A DNA stretch of 64,000 bases, taken from positions 166,259 through 230,258 of the forward strand of contig JAGBEO010000003.1 in assembly GCA_017936885.1 (NCBI GenBank), read 5' to 3'. The translations under genes and the position numbers were made by a program. Positions 8,514 through 17,350 of the stretch are shown here, one piece after another (the stretch's first letter is position 1; each line of letters begins with the position of its first letter). The DNA is from Lachnospiraceae bacterium (GTDB taxonomy: Bacteria; Bacillota; Clostridia; Lachnospirales; Lachnospiraceae). Under the pieces are notes generated by a model that worked only from the letters and a program-made list of their open reading frames with translations, was not told the origin of the DNA and did not search any database.

Positions 8514-9767
8514 ATGTTTCAAAAGAAAGCAGCTTTACTCACAGCAACCATATTAACGATAACAACCTGTCTGACAGCCTGCGGGAAGGAACGTGAACCT
8601 CTGCCGGAACCACAGGTAGACGAAGTACAGGAGGAAGAGGAAATAGAGACAGAGCCGGAAGAAGAGCCGGTGGAGGAAGAAGAACTAACCACAGCCTACC
8701 CGGTGATCGAAGAACGGGAAGAAGTAAACGGTGAGATCCAAAGCTTCCTGACCGGAGAATGGACAAGCGTTGAACAGGCCAAGAGAAGACCTATCGCCGT
8801 CATGATTCCCAATAACGCCCCGGCTATGCCCCAGTACGGCTTATCGCAGGCGGGTATTATTTACGAAGCTCCGGTGGAAGGCCGTATTACCAGATTGATG
8901 GCAGTATTCGAGAATTTTGATGAATTGGATAGGATTGGCCCGGTCAGAAGCAGCAGGGACTATTATATATATATGGCGATGGGGTATGAAGCCATCTATT
9001 GCAACTGGGGACTTGCCAAGCCCTATGTAGAAGAATTGATTAACAGGCCGAATTATTACAATATCAGTGCAGCGGTAGACGGTATTCATAATCCTGCGGA
9101 TGAAGCCTTTAAGAGAGTCAGTCGGCCGGGTTATGCCCTGGAGTTTACCGGCTATCTGGATATTGAAGGCGTATTTAAGGCAGCGGAGCGTCTGGGTTAT
9201 GACTGGAATTATGATGAGAATTATGTGCCTCCGTTCCTATTTGCAGCAGATGATGTAACGGCGGATTATGCGGATAACGATGCTGCTGCCCTCATTTATC
9301 CGGGTGGCAAGTCCGGTGGTAATTCCGGCGGCTACGGTTCATATCACCCTTATTTCGAATATCATGAGGATGATCATCTGTACTATCGTTATCAGGATGG
9401 TAAGGCGCAGATGGACGAATATAATAATGAGCAGCTTGCAGTAAGCAATGTGGTATTCCAATATTGTCATGGTGAGGTCAGAGATGACCACGATTATCTT
9501 GCATTCGGTGTACACGGTGAAGGCGATGCCATTGTCTTTACGAACGGTAAAGTAATCAAAGGCAAATGGATGCGTTATGACGGTGATTTTACACCGGCGA
9601 AATTCTTTGATGAAGAAGGAAATGAGATTATCTTTAACCAGGGTAAAACGTGGATATGTAATATCTGGCAGGAGTACGGTGAATATGTGGAGTATGGTAC
9701 GGATTCCAATAATCTGACTACACCGGATGTGCCCTCTGTCACCGGAAACGACAAAGAGGATACGTAA
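8514..9767 (+). CDS. DUF3048 domain lipoprotein (YerB-like)
   Basis: A 417-residue exported lipoprotein. The signal peptide ends in a lipobox, LTAC (Cys24 is the lipidated residue), followed by a Glu-rich linker (about 30-65). The body matches the DUF3048/YerB family: 'RPIAVMIPNNAPAMPQYGLS', 'IIYEAPVEGRITRLMAVF', 'IGPVRSSRDYYI', and the C-terminal half 'VVFQYCHGEVRDDHDYLAFG' with 'YDGDFTPAKFF'. The family is widespread in Firmicutes and anchored outside the membrane, but its function is not established. The gene stands alone, with its own promoter-like sequence and a terminator behind it. Base composition resembles that of its neighbours. Confidence 0.9.
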   Translation: MFQKKAALLTATILTITTCLTACGKEREPLPEPQVDEVQEEEEIETEPEEEPVEEEELTTAYPVIEEREEVNGEIQSFLTGEWTSVEQAKRRPIAVMIPNNAPAMPQYGLSQAGIIYEAPVEGRITRLMAVFENFDELDRIGPVRSSRDYYIYMAMGYEAIYCNWGLAKPYVEELINRPNYYNISAAVDGIHNPADEAFKRVSRPGYALEFTGYLDIEGVFKAAERLGYDWNYDENYVPPFLFAADDVTADYADNDAAALIYPGGKSGGNSGGYGSYHPYFEYHEDDHLYYRYQDGKAQMDEYNNEQLAVSNVVFQYCHGEVRDDHDYLAFGVHGEGDAIVFTNGKVIKGKWMRYDGDFTPAKFFDEEGNEIIFNQGKTWICNIWQEYGEYVEYGTDSNNLTTPDVPSVTGNDKEDT

Positions 9768-9841
9768 GTATCTGCAGATACGGCAAAGTCCGGCTGTTGG
9801 TGGCAGAATGAGAGAAGAGCATATTGACAGAAGATGTACGA

Positions 9842-9879
9842 GAACCCTCAGGCCGTGTTGTGTCCTGAGGGTTCTTTTT
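9842..9879 (+). terminator. Strong rho-independent terminator
   Basis: GAACCCTCAGG (9842-9852) pairs perfectly with CCTGAGGGTTC (9864-9874) and runs into TTTTT. It closes the DUF3048 transcription unit. The rest of the gap to 10079 shows no other clear feature beyond a possible extended -10 (TGGTAAAAT, about 10017-10025) for prmA. Confidence 0.9.
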
Positions 9880-10079
9880 ATCTTCTTTTAGTCTATGGGC
9901 TATGTTTTCCGGCTGCTGTTTATAAGGGGAATGGCAGCGAACGCGGAAAAATACTGATTTTTCAAAAATTATTTTAATATTTTCCAAGTGAGAAAGGTTT
10001 TAAGTATGCCGGATATGTGGTAAAATCATGGTTATGGAAACTGGGAAGTTTCACAAAAATTGAAATGAGGTTATATTTC

Positions 10080-11069
10080 ATGAAATGGATGAAATTCAGA
10101 ATTAAAACGATTACGGAAGCAGAAGATATTATTATCAGTACCCTCTATGACATAGGTTTAGAGGGCGCTCAGATTGAAGATAAGATTCCCCTTACGGCGT
10201 TGGAGAAGGAGCAGATGTTTGTAGATATCCTGCCTGACGGACCGGAGGATGACGGTATTGCATACTTAAGCTTCTTCGTGGAAGAGAAGGAGGATGGCAG
10301 TCTGGAGGTAGACGGCATGCCGACCGATAAGGATACAATCGTATCACAGATTGAACAGGAATTGGAGGAACTGCGGTTTTTCATGGAAATCGGGGAAGGC
10401 TCCATAACAGTGACAGAGACCGAAGATATTGACTGGATTAACAATTGGAAGCAGTATTTTCACCAGTTCTATATTGATGACCTTTTAGTCATTCCTTCCT
10501 GGGAAGAGGTTAAGGAAGAAGATAAGGACAAAAAAATACTACATATAGATCCGGGCACAGCTTTTGGTACGGGTATGCATGAGACGACTCAGTTATGCAT
10601 CCGTCAGATTAAGAAATTCCTGACTCAGGAGACGGAATTATTAGATGTAGGAACAGGAAGCGGTATTTTGGCAATCTTAGCTTTGATGTACGGCGCAAAG
10701 CATGCCGTTGGCACGGACTTAGACCCTTGTGCGGTAGAAGCGGTAGCGCAGAATATGGAAGCGAACCATATTCCGCAGGAATCCTTCCAAATGATGATTG
10801 GTAATATAATCACGGATCAGGAAGTACAGGATAAAGTGGGGTATGAGTGCTATGATATCGTGGTGGCAAACATTCTGGCGGATGTGTTAGTGCCGCTGAC
10901 TCCGGTGATTGTGCATCAGATGAAAAAGGGTGCCGTCTACATCACATCAGGAATCATTAATACGAAAGAAGAGACAGTCAGACAAGCTGTGGAAGCGGCA
11001 GGCTTAGAGATTTTAGAGGTAACCTATCAAGGCGAATGGGTGTCTGTGACGGCTCGCAAGAATTCATAG
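10080..11069 (+). CDS. prmA: Ribosomal protein L11 methyltransferase PrmA
   Basis: An SAM-dependent methyltransferase that trimethylates lysines and the N terminus of ribosomal protein L11 in the cytosol. The SAM-binding motif LLDVGTGSGILAILAL, the TDLDPCAVEA acidic motif II and the VVANILADVL catalytic-loop motif are clear. The N-terminal substrate-recognition domain begins MKWMKFRIKT. The frame is open further upstream (to 10017), but ATG 10080 gives the family-typical N terminus and has GAGG about 9 nt ahead. Length (329 residues) is normal. It begins a group with VanZ-like and rsmE genes, both ordinary neighbours in clostridial chromosomes. Confidence 0.95.
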   Translation: MKWMKFRIKTITEAEDIIISTLYDIGLEGAQIEDKIPLTALEKEQMFVDILPDGPEDDGIAYLSFFVEEKEDGSLEVDGMPTDKDTIVSQIEQELEELRFFMEIGEGSITVTETEDIDWINNWKQYFHQFYIDDLLVIPSWEEVKEEDKDKKILHIDPGTAFGTGMHETTQLCIRQIKKFLTQETELLDVGTGSGILAILALMYGAKHAVGTDLDPCAVEAVAQNMEANHIPQESFQMMIGNIITDQEVQDKVGYECYDIVVANILADVLVPLTPVIVHQMKKGAVYITSGIINTKEETVRQAVEAAGLEILEVTYQGEWVSVTARKNS

Positions 11070-11161
11070 TCTGATTTGAGAATTTTGCTGCATTGTTCAT
11101 GAATATGCCTGTCGGCAGGCAGCAAACTGCTCCGACATGGATGATAGGTATGAAGATTTAT

Positions 11162-11692
11162 ATGAATAGAAGAATAGAGAAAGAAAGCATACGAAGATGG
11201 AGAAATCTGGCGGGAATTCTGGCATTGGTGTGGATGTGTGTGATTTTCGCTTTTTCGGCGCAGACGAATGAAGAGTCCAGTGTAGTAAGCGAGGGACTCA
11301 GCTATCGGATGGTTCATTCCACCGGATTTCTTTTCCATTTACATTTAGATGAGGAACAGCTTAGAAAGATAGCTGTATCCATTGAGAGCTTTGTCAGAAA
11401 AGGTGCGCATATGACGGAGTATGCCATTCTGGCAATCCTGCTTTTTATCTGGATCGGCAGATGGGAGATAAGTGTGCTGCGCAGAAGCAGCATTGCAGTG
11501 GTTGTGACGGCGCTTTATGCGTGCAGTGACGAGTTCCATCAGTTGTTTGTAGTGGGACGGGCAGGATGCATCCGTGATGTGATGATAGACAGTGTGGGTG
11601 CTCTGTTGGGACTTGCACTTTTTCTGATACTTGACAGAGTTATCGGAAATGCAAGAACACGCAGGCAGCTTCGACGAAAAGAAGCCCCATGA
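11162..11692 (+). CDS. VanZ-like family membrane protein
   Basis: A small integral membrane protein with about four hydrophobic segments. VanZ-family marks are the end of the first helix with FAFSAQ, then RKGAHMTEYAILAILL, ALYACSDEFHQLFVVGR and DVMIDSVGALLG. The family is named after the teicoplanin-resistance protein VanZ, but most chromosomal members have no demonstrated role. The frame extends upstream to 11093, but the conserved family start fits MNRRIEKES at 11162. ATG 11150 is an alternative, and none has a strong ribosome site. The C terminus is basic (RTRRQLRRKEAP), consistent with a cytoplasmic tail. Confidence 0.85.
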   Translation: MNRRIEKESIRRWRNLAGILALVWMCVIFAFSAQTNEESSVVSEGLSYRMVHSTGFLFHLHLDEEQLRKIAVSIESFVRKGAHMTEYAILAILLFIWIGRWEISVLRRSSIAVVVTALYACSDEFHQLFVVGRAGCIRDVMIDSVGALLGLALFLILDRVIGNARTRRQLRRKEAP

Positions 11693-11770
11693 GGTATCAA
11701 AGCAGGATCATCTGATAAGCGGTTTGTGATCTGAGTGACAGATTGCGTAAAAACGGAGGAACAGCGGATT

Positions 11771-12514
11771 ATGTATCAGTTTTTTGTGGAGCCGTCACAG
11801 ATTCAGAATAAAAGAATCGTGATAACCGGCAGTGATGTCAATCATATTAAGAATGTTCTTCGCATGAAGGCCGGAGACGAGATCGCAGTCAGCAATGGGA
11901 TTGACGGTAAAGAATACCATTGCGGGATAGAATCGCTGACAGAGGATGAAATTGTCTGCGGGCTTCGTTTTATCAAGGAAGACGGTGTGGAGCTTGCCTC
12001 TAAGATTTATCTGTTCCAGGGACTCCCCAAGGCGGATAAGATGGAGTTGATTATACAGAAAGCGGTGGAACTGGGGGCTTATGAAGTGATCCCTGTGTCT
12101 GCCAAGCGGTGTGTGGTTAAACTGGATGAGAAGAAAGCGGCGAATAAGGTCAGCAGATGGCAGGGAATTGCAGAGGCGGCAGCCAAACAGAGTAAGCGCG
12201 CTGTTATTCCCCGGGTACATTCCGTATTGAACATGAAAGAAGCGATTGCCTATGCGCAGGATATGGAAGTAAAGCTGATTCCTTATGAACTGGCGGAGGA
12301 TATGCAGCATACAAGGCAGATGATTGAAGCGGTACAGCCCGGTCAGAGGGTTGCGGTTTTTATCGGCCCGGAGGGCGGTTTCGAGGAAAGTGAGATACAG
12401 ACGGCTTTGGAAGCCGGGATAGAGCCGGTCACACTCGGCAGGAGAATCCTGCGGACGGAGACAGCGGGATTCACGGTCATATCATGGCTGATGTATCATT
12501 TAGAGCAGGGATGA
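11771..12514 (+). CDS. rsmE: 16S rRNA (uracil1498-N3)-methyltransferase RsmE
   Basis: A SPOUT-fold methyltransferase that modifies U1498 of 16S rRNA. It has the N-terminal PUA-like domain ('IVITGSDVNHIKNVLRMKAGDEI'), then the trefoil-knot domain with 'KADKMELIIQKAVELG', 'RWQGIAEAAAKQSKR', 'VAVFIGPEGGFEESEI' and the C-terminal 'LGRRILRTETAGF' SAM loop. Start ATG 11771 follows GGAGGA by about 9 nt and yields the family-typical MYQFFVE. Length of 247 residues is usual. It is followed by a 214-bp gap with no convincing gene. Confidence 0.95.
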   Translation: MYQFFVEPSQIQNKRIVITGSDVNHIKNVLRMKAGDEIAVSNGIDGKEYHCGIESLTEDEIVCGLRFIKEDGVELASKIYLFQGLPKADKMELIIQKAVELGAYEVIPVSAKRCVVKLDEKKAANKVSRWQGIAEAAAKQSKRAVIPRVHSVLNMKEAIAYAQDMEVKLIPYELAEDMQHTRQMIEAVQPGQRVAVFIGPEGGFEESEIQTALEAGIEPVTLGRRILRTETAGFTVISWLMYHLEQG

Positions 12515-12728
12515 ACCGGCAGATATTAATGATTTTCGGAAAAAGGGATATTTGCGCGGATCGCAGTGACCATAGATCAGAAAAGAACATAATATATTAT
12601 ATGAGGCGACCTGATTCATTATTCGTTAAATTCAGCATAGCCGATGATAAAAGTTCCGATAGATGATAGGTTGAAAAATCACGCTGCTCTGACATGAATG
12701 ATTAGTCTGAAAGAAAGGAATGACAGAA

Positions 12729-13883
12729 ATGGAAGTGTATTTAGACAACTCTGCGACCACCAGATGCTTCGATGAAGTGGCGCAGTTGATGCATAAGATT
12801 ATGTGCGAGGATTACGGTAACCCTTCCAGTATGCATCATAAAGGAGTAGAAGCAGAACAATACTTAAGATATGCCAAAGAGACACTTGCCAGAATTTTAA
12901 AAGTAAATGAGAAAGAAATCCTCTTTACCTCAGGAGGTACGGAGTCTGATAATATTGCGCTGATCGGAACGGCGATGGCAAATCATCGAAGGGGCAGACA
13001 CCTGATCACGACTCAGATCGAGCACCCCGCGATTCTGCAGACGATGTCTTATCTGGAGGATCAGGGCTTTGAAGTGACATATCTTCCCGTAGATCATGAG
13101 GGCAGAATCTCTCTGGAGGATTTAGAACGTGCCATAAGACCGGATACGATATTGGTGTCGATTATGCATACCAATAACGAGATAGGAAGTTTACAGCCGC
13201 TTGCGGAAGCGGGTGCCCTGATCAAAAAATGTAATCCGCGTACCCTGTTCCATGTGGATGCGGTGCAGGGCTTCGGCAAGTTCCGAATCTATCCGAACAA
13301 AATGCATATTGATATGCTTTCGGTCAGCGGGCATAAGATTCACGGACCCAAAGGAGTCGGATTCCTCTATATCAAAGAAGGCTCCAAAGTGAATCCGATC
13401 ATGTATGGAGGCGGTCAGCAGAAGGGAATGCGATCCGGTACGGAGAATGTTCCCGGTATTGCGGGATTGGCCAAGGCGGCAGAGATGGTCTACGAGAATC
13501 TGGACCGTGATATGCAGAGAATGTATGGGCTGCGCGATATGCTGATCCGCGGTGTAAGCCGGATTGAGGATGTGAAAGTCAACGGCTGCTCGGGCAGCGA
13601 GGCTGCGGCACACATTGTGAGCCTGTCTGTCCGCGGCGTTCGCAGCGAGGTGCTTTTGCATGCGCTGGAAGAACGTGGGATTTATGTGTCTGCCGGAAGC
13701 GCCTGTGCATCGAATAAACCCCAGACATCTGCGACGCTCAAAGCCATTGGTGTAGAAAAAGATTTGTTGGATTCCACAATTCGTTTCAGTTTTTCGGTCT
13801 TTACAACAGAAGAAGAAATCCAGTATACTATACAGGCATTGTGTGAGATGATTCCTATGCTTAGGAGATATACGAGGCATTAG
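12729..13883 (+). CDS. Cysteine desulfurase (NifS/IscS family), likely sulfur donor for ThiI
   Basis: A PLP enzyme converting cysteine to alanine and a protein-bound persulfide. The start EVYLDNSATT, 'LFTSGGTESDN', 'TQIEHPAIL', the PLP-lysine motif SGHKIHGPKG and the catalytic-cysteine loop SAGSACAS are all present. ATG 12729 is preferred over ATG 12720 because GAAAGGA sits about 7-9 nt ahead of the former. The next gene, about 90 bp on, is thiI. In B. subtilis a dedicated desulfurase (NifZ) lies next to thiI and supplies sulfur for 4-thiouridine, so that role is inferred here rather than general Fe-S assembly. A structured hairpin repeat lies between the two genes. Confidence 0.92.
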   Translation: MEVYLDNSATTRCFDEVAQLMHKIMCEDYGNPSSMHHKGVEAEQYLRYAKETLARILKVNEKEILFTSGGTESDNIALIGTAMANHRRGRHLITTQIEHPAILQTMSYLEDQGFEVTYLPVDHEGRISLEDLERAIRPDTILVSIMHTNNEIGSLQPLAEAGALIKKCNPRTLFHVDAVQGFGKFRIYPNKMHIDMLSVSGHKIHGPKGVGFLYIKEGSKVNPIMYGGGQQKGMRSGTENVPGIAGLAKAAEMVYENLDRDMQRMYGLRDMLIRGVSRIEDVKVNGCSGSEAAAHIVSLSVRGVRSEVLLHALEERGIYVSAGSACASNKPQTSATLKAIGVEKDLLDSTIRFSFSVFTTEEEIQYTIQALCEMIPMLRRYTRH

Positions 13884-13893
13884 AAGTATGAAA

Positions 13894-13952
13894 GGGAATG
13901 AAGTTATACTAAGATTGCAAAGAACGCAATCTTAGTATAACGAAACATTCCC
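13894..13952 (+). repeat. Structured hairpin repeat, copy 1 (desulfurase-thiI gap)
   Basis: GTTATACTAAGATTGC (13903-13918) pairs perfectly with 13926-13941 across a 7-nt loop. The outer GGGAATG (13894-13900) pairs with CATTCCC (13946-13952). There is no T tract, so it is not a standard terminator. A second copy with compensatory base changes lies at 46680-46739. Confidence 0.85.
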
Positions 13953-13970
13953 GAAAGAATGGAGAAAAAT

Positions 13971-15149
13971 ATGTTTACAGCTTTTTTGATAAAATATGCC
14001 GAGATCGGTGTAAAGGGAAAGAACAGATATTTATTCGAGGACGCATTAGTGAAGCAGATTAAATATGCCCTTAAGAAATGTGAAGGCTCTTTTGCAGTAC
14101 GTAAGACGGACGGACGCATCTATGTGGACGCTATGTCTGAATTTGATTTTGATGAGACAGTGGCTAATCTGCAGAAGGTGTTTGGTATTTCCGGTATCTG
14201 CCCGGTAGTCTATGTAGAGGACGAGGGATTTGAGAAATTGGGAGAGACCGTTGTCAAGTATATTGATGATGTGTATCCGGACAAGCATAAGACCTTTAAG
14301 GTGGCAGCCAGACGTGCAAGAAAGAATTATCCTCTGAATTCCATGGAGATTAATATGGAGATGGGGGGTATTATTTTAGATGCTTATCCTGAGATGAGCG
14401 TAGATGTGCATCATCCGGACATCCTTCTGAATATTGAGATTCGTGACAAGGTATATATTTACTCCGAGATCATTCCGGGACCGGGCGGTATGCCGGTGGG
14501 AACGGGCGGCAAGGCTATGCTGCTCTTGTCAGGCGGGATTGATTCTCCCGTAGCCGGCTGGATGATTGCGAAGCGCGGTGTGAAAATTGATGCCGTATAT
14601 TTCCATGCGCCGCCGTATACCAGTGAGCGTGCAAAACAGAAAGTGGTGGATCTGGCGCGCAAGGTGGCTGCTTATACAGGGCCGATTTATCTGCATATTA
14701 TTAATTTTACGGATATCCAGCTCTATATCTATGACAAATGTCCCCATGATGAATTGACGATTATTATGCGGCGTTATATGATGCGGATTGCAGAACATAT
14801 TGCGAAAGAGACGGAATGTCTGGGATTGATTACGGGAGAGAGTATCGGGCAGGTGGCTTCCCAGACGATGCACTCTCTGATGGCTACCAATGAAGTCTGC
14901 GAACTTCCGGTTTACAGACCGTTAATCGGATTCGATAAAATGGATATTGTAGATATTTCCGAGAAGATTGACACCTATGAGACATCGATTCTGCCATACG
15001 AGGATTGCTGTACGATCTTCGTGGCAAAACATCCTGTGACCAAGCCGAATCTGAATATTATCAGGAAACATGAGAAAAACTTATATGAGAAGATTGATGA
15101 ATTGGTGCAGACAGCGCTGGATACGGATGAGTTGATTATTGTACAATAG
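13971..15149 (+). CDS. thiI: tRNA 4-thiouridine synthetase ThiI (tRNA sulfurtransferase)
   Basis: Catalyses ATP-dependent thiolation of U8 in tRNA and in some species contributes to thiazole synthesis. It contains the N-terminal ferredoxin-like/THUMP region ('IKYAEIGVKGKNRYLFE' onward), the PP-loop ATP site MLLLSGGIDSPVAGWM, and the C-terminal 'GESIGQVASQTMHSL' and 'PYEDCCTIF' motifs. It lacks the C-terminal rhodanese domain of the E. coli enzyme, which is the usual Firmicutes form (about 392 residues), so sulfur must come directly from the desulfurase encoded just upstream. ATG 13971 has GGAG 7 nt ahead. The in-frame ATG 13959 has a poor ribosome site. Confidence 0.95.
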   Translation: MFTAFLIKYAEIGVKGKNRYLFEDALVKQIKYALKKCEGSFAVRKTDGRIYVDAMSEFDFDETVANLQKVFGISGICPVVYVEDEGFEKLGETVVKYIDDVYPDKHKTFKVAARRARKNYPLNSMEINMEMGGIILDAYPEMSVDVHHPDILLNIEIRDKVYIYSEIIPGPGGMPVGTGGKAMLLLSGGIDSPVAGWMIAKRGVKIDAVYFHAPPYTSERAKQKVVDLARKVAAYTGPIYLHIINFTDIQLYIYDKCPHDELTIIMRRYMMRIAEHIAKETECLGLITGESIGQVASQTMHSLMATNEVCELPVYRPLIGFDKMDIVDISEKIDTYETSILPYEDCCTIFVAKHPVTKPNLNIIRKHEKNLYEKIDELVQTALDTDELIIVQ

Positions 15150-15170
15150 GTTCAGGCTAAAGCCTGAACC
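15149..15170 (+). repeat. Perfect inverted repeat at the end of thiI
   Basis: GGTTCAGGCT (15149-15158) pairs with AGCCTGAACC (15161-15170) and overlaps the last base of the thiI stop codon. A second short inverted repeat (GCAAGAA 15171-15177 / TTCTTGC 15191-15197) follows. Neither has a T tract on the + strand. It may stabilise or weakly terminate thiI mRNA. Confidence 0.6.
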
Positions 15171-15229
15171 GCAAGAAGCAACACAGTTGATTCTTGCCGG
15201 GTGGATTTGCGTATTGTATTGCGGTATAA

Positions 15230-15258
15230 CAAAAAAGGAACCGCTTGTCTGCGGTTCC
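15230..15258 (-). terminator. Rho-independent terminator of the HPr/Crh-like gene
   Basis: GGAACCGC (15237-15244) pairs with GCGGTTCC (15251-15258). Six A at 15231-15236 read as a T tract on the minus strand, just past the end of the minus-strand gene. Confidence 0.85.
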
Positions 15259-15284
15259 GATTTGTTTCTAATGATAAGCGATAC

Positions 15285-15515
15285 TTACATGATGTATGGT
15301 TTTAAAGCTTCCATAACTTCATCAGTACCATCTTCAGCATGGATGTTCAGATCGATAGGTTTGGATAAATCTAAACTGAAGATACCCATGATAGATTTCG
15401 CATCGATAACGTATCTACCGGATACTAAGTCGAAGTCATAATCAAACTTTGTAATATCATTTACAAAAGATTTAACCTTATCAATAGAATTTAAAGAAAT
15501 CTGTACTGTTTTCAT
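15285..15515 (-). CDS. HPr-family protein lacking the active-site histidine (Crh-like)
   Basis: A 76-residue protein with the HPr fold pattern. HPr normally carries 'GLHARPA' with the phosphorylatable His15, but this region here reads NSIDKVKSFV with no histidine. The regulatory-serine motif is kept (AKSIMGIFSLDL, Ser41, equivalent to Ser46 of HPr). That combination is the one seen in B. subtilis Crh, a catabolite-repression cofactor that cannot carry PTS phosphate. The inferred role is regulatory (HPr kinase/CcpA pathway) rather than sugar transport, though sequence outside the motif is diverged. The start is preceded by AAAGGAGG on the minus strand. It is monocistronic, with its own promoter and terminator, divergent from mtaB. 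Confidence 0.85.
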   Translation of the reverse strand: MKTVQISLNSIDKVKSFVNDITKFDYDFDLVSGRYVIDAKSIMGIFSLDLSKPIDLNIHAEDGTDEVMEALKPYIM

Positions 15516-15556
15516 TTAAGAATTACCTCCTTTGATTTTTAATACCTTCTGCTATA

Positions 15557-15585
15557 ATACTAAATGTTGGAAGAACAAAAGTCAA
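15557..15585 (-). promoter_or_regulatory. Minus-strand promoter of the HPr/Crh-like gene
   Basis: On the minus strand, TTGACT (15585-15580) and TAGTAT (15562-15557) are spaced by 17 nt. The -10 overlaps a plus-strand TATAAT (15553-15558) that may serve mtaB with a poor -35 (TTGATT, 15-nt spacer), so the two divergent units could interfere. Confidence 0.6.
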
Positions 15586-15618
15586 TGATAAAACAATACA
15601 AAAAATGCGGGGATTACT

Positions 15619-16926
15619 ATGAAAAGTGTAGCATTACATAATCTGGGATGCAAAGTAAACGGCTACGAAATGGACGTTATGCAACAAATGTTACAAGAAA
15701 AGGGTTATAAAATTGTACCATTTGATGAACCGGCCGATATTTACATTGTAAATACATGTACTGTCACTAATATAGCGGATAGAAAAAGCCGTCAAATGCT
15801 TCATCGGGCGAAGAAATTAAATCCGGATGCGGTTGTCGTTGCGGTCGGATGTTATGTACAGACGGACGAGGCGGGAGTCAGAAAAGATGCGGCGATAGAT
15901 CTGGCAATCGGAAATAACCGTAAGAAAGATTTGATCTCTATTTTGGAAAATTATCTGAAACAGCGGGAGTACAGCATAGATATCATCGATATCAACCACA
16001 CAGATGAATACGAAGAGATGTGCCTGAAGAAAACGGCAGAGCATACGCGTGCTTATATTAAAATTCAGGATGGCTGCAATCAGTTCTGCTCTTATTGTAT
16101 CATTCCTTACGCCAGAGGCAGGGTCAGAAGCCGTAAGGAAGAGGATATTCTGAGGGAAGTAGAGGGGATTGTGGCAGCAGGATATCAGGAGATCGTGCTG
16201 ACGGGAATCCATATCAGTTCCTATGGACTTGACAGGGGGAACCCGGAGCTTTTGCAGTTGCTGGGGAAACTTCAGGAGATCGCGGGACTTAAGCGTATCC
16301 GGTTAGGCTCCTTAGAACCCCGTATTGTCACTGAAGAGTTTGCAAGGCAGATCAGCGGGATGCCTAAAATCTGTCCGCATTTTCATCTTTCGCTGCAGAG
16401 CGGCTGTGACAGTGTGCTGAAGCGGATGAATAGACGTTATGACAGTGGGGAATACTTTCACACAACGGAGCTGCTCAGAAAATATTATGATAATCCGGCG
16501 ATTACAACAGATGTTATCGTAGGTTTTCCCCAGGAAACGGAAGAGGAATTTAAAGTAACGGAAGCGTTTGTGCAGAAGATAAACTTTTATGAAATGCACA
16601 TTTTCAAATATTCCAAGAGACAGGGAACTAATGCGGCCGTGATGGAAGGGCAGATTACGGAGGCTGAAAAAGGCAGGCGCAGCGCAATCCTGATCGAAGT
16701 CGGAAAAAGGATGTCGCATGCGTACCGTGCCGGTTACATAGGAAAGGAAGCGGAAGTGCTCTTCGAGGATAGGCACGAAATAGAGGGCCACACCTACTGG
16801 GTGGGGCATACACCGCAGTATGTCAAGGTGGCGCGGGCGGCTGACAGCGCTGAAAATCTGAATAACCGGATTGTAACAGGCACTGTGACGGGTTTTTTGG
16901 ATGATGAAATTTTGCTTATGGAATAG
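15619..16926 (+). CDS. mtaB: tRNA t6A37 methylthiotransferase MtaB
   Basis: A radical-SAM methylthiotransferase that converts t6A37 of ANN-decoding tRNAs to ms2t6A. The UPF0004 domain has its three cluster cysteines (LGCKVN, NTCTVTN, VGCYVQ). The radical-SAM cluster motif is CNQFCSYC followed by IIPYARGRVRSR, and a C-terminal TRAM domain follows (about 370-435). The start 'MKSVALHNLGCKVNGYE' is typical of the MtaB/YqeV branch, as opposed to MiaB or RimO. Length of 435 residues is normal. A GGGGATTACT site precedes the ATG. Confidence 0.95.
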   Translation: MKSVALHNLGCKVNGYEMDVMQQMLQEKGYKIVPFDEPADIYIVNTCTVTNIADRKSRQMLHRAKKLNPDAVVVAVGCYVQTDEAGVRKDAAIDLAIGNNRKKDLISILENYLKQREYSIDIIDINHTDEYEEMCLKKTAEHTRAYIKIQDGCNQFCSYCIIPYARGRVRSRKEEDILREVEGIVAAGYQEIVLTGIHISSYGLDRGNPELLQLLGKLQEIAGLKRIRLGSLEPRIVTEEFARQISGMPKICPHFHLSLQSGCDSVLKRMNRRYDSGEYFHTTELLRKYYDNPAITTDVIVGFPQETEEEFKVTEAFVQKINFYEMHIFKYSKRQGTNAAVMEGQITEAEKGRRSAILIEVGKRMSHAYRAGYIGKEAEVLFEDRHEIEGHTYWVGHTPQYVKVARAADSAENLNNRIVTGTVTGFLDDEILLME

Positions 16927-16980
16927 ATTGAAAAATCATGCCGGATAGCATGAATTGATAGAACGTTATCTTTAAAGTGA

Positions 16981-17009
16981 TTGAATTTTGTGTGATGATA
17001 GAGTATTAT
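16981..17009 (+). promoter_or_regulatory. Promoter of the ireB-ruvX-DUF1292 operon
   Basis: TTGAAT (16981-16986) and TATTAT (17004-17009) are separated by 17 nt, 55 nt upstream of the ireB start. Confidence 0.55.
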
Positions 17010-17064
17010 GGTAATAATAGGGGTAAATATCATAAACAGAAACAATGGATAAGGGCGTGAAACA

Positions 17065-17328
17065 ATGCAGGATTTAGAGAATACACAATTTTTTAGAGTA
17101 GAGACGGAACCGGAGACGGGTGTGAAACTGGTACTTGCCACAGTATATGAAGCATTGACGGAGAAGGGATATAATCCAGTTAATCAGATCGTGGGTTATA
17201 TTATGTCCGGTGATCCTACTTACATTACGAGCCATAAGAGTGCGCGAAGCCTGATTATGAAAGTGGAACGTGATGAACTGGTAGAAGAGATGTTAGTGGA
17301 ATACATTAAGAACTCACTCAAGAAATAG
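17065..17328 (+). CDS. ireB: IreB family regulatory phosphoprotein (UPF0297)
   Basis: An 87-residue cytosolic protein matching the IreB/YrzL (DUF965) family over its whole length ('[19 protein letters not shown]', '[14 protein letters not shown]', '[18 protein letters not shown]'). In Enterococcus IreB is a substrate of the PASTA-domain kinase IreK and a negative factor for cephalosporin resistance. It heads the conserved Firmicutes set ireB-ruvX-DUF1292, which is intact here. The next gene starts 22 bp downstream, so co-transcription is likely. Confidence 0.93.
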   Translation: MQDLENTQFFRVETEPETGVKLVLATVYEALTEKGYNPVNQIVGYIMSGDPTYITSHKSARSLIMKVERDELVEEMLVEYIKNSLKK

Positions 17329-17350
17329 GAATGCGGAAGAGACAGCGCAC

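Noticed and set aside
12484-12666. A 60-residue plus-strand open frame between rsmE and the desulfurase gene
   Set aside because: It starts inside rsmE, has no ribosome site and no family resemblance.
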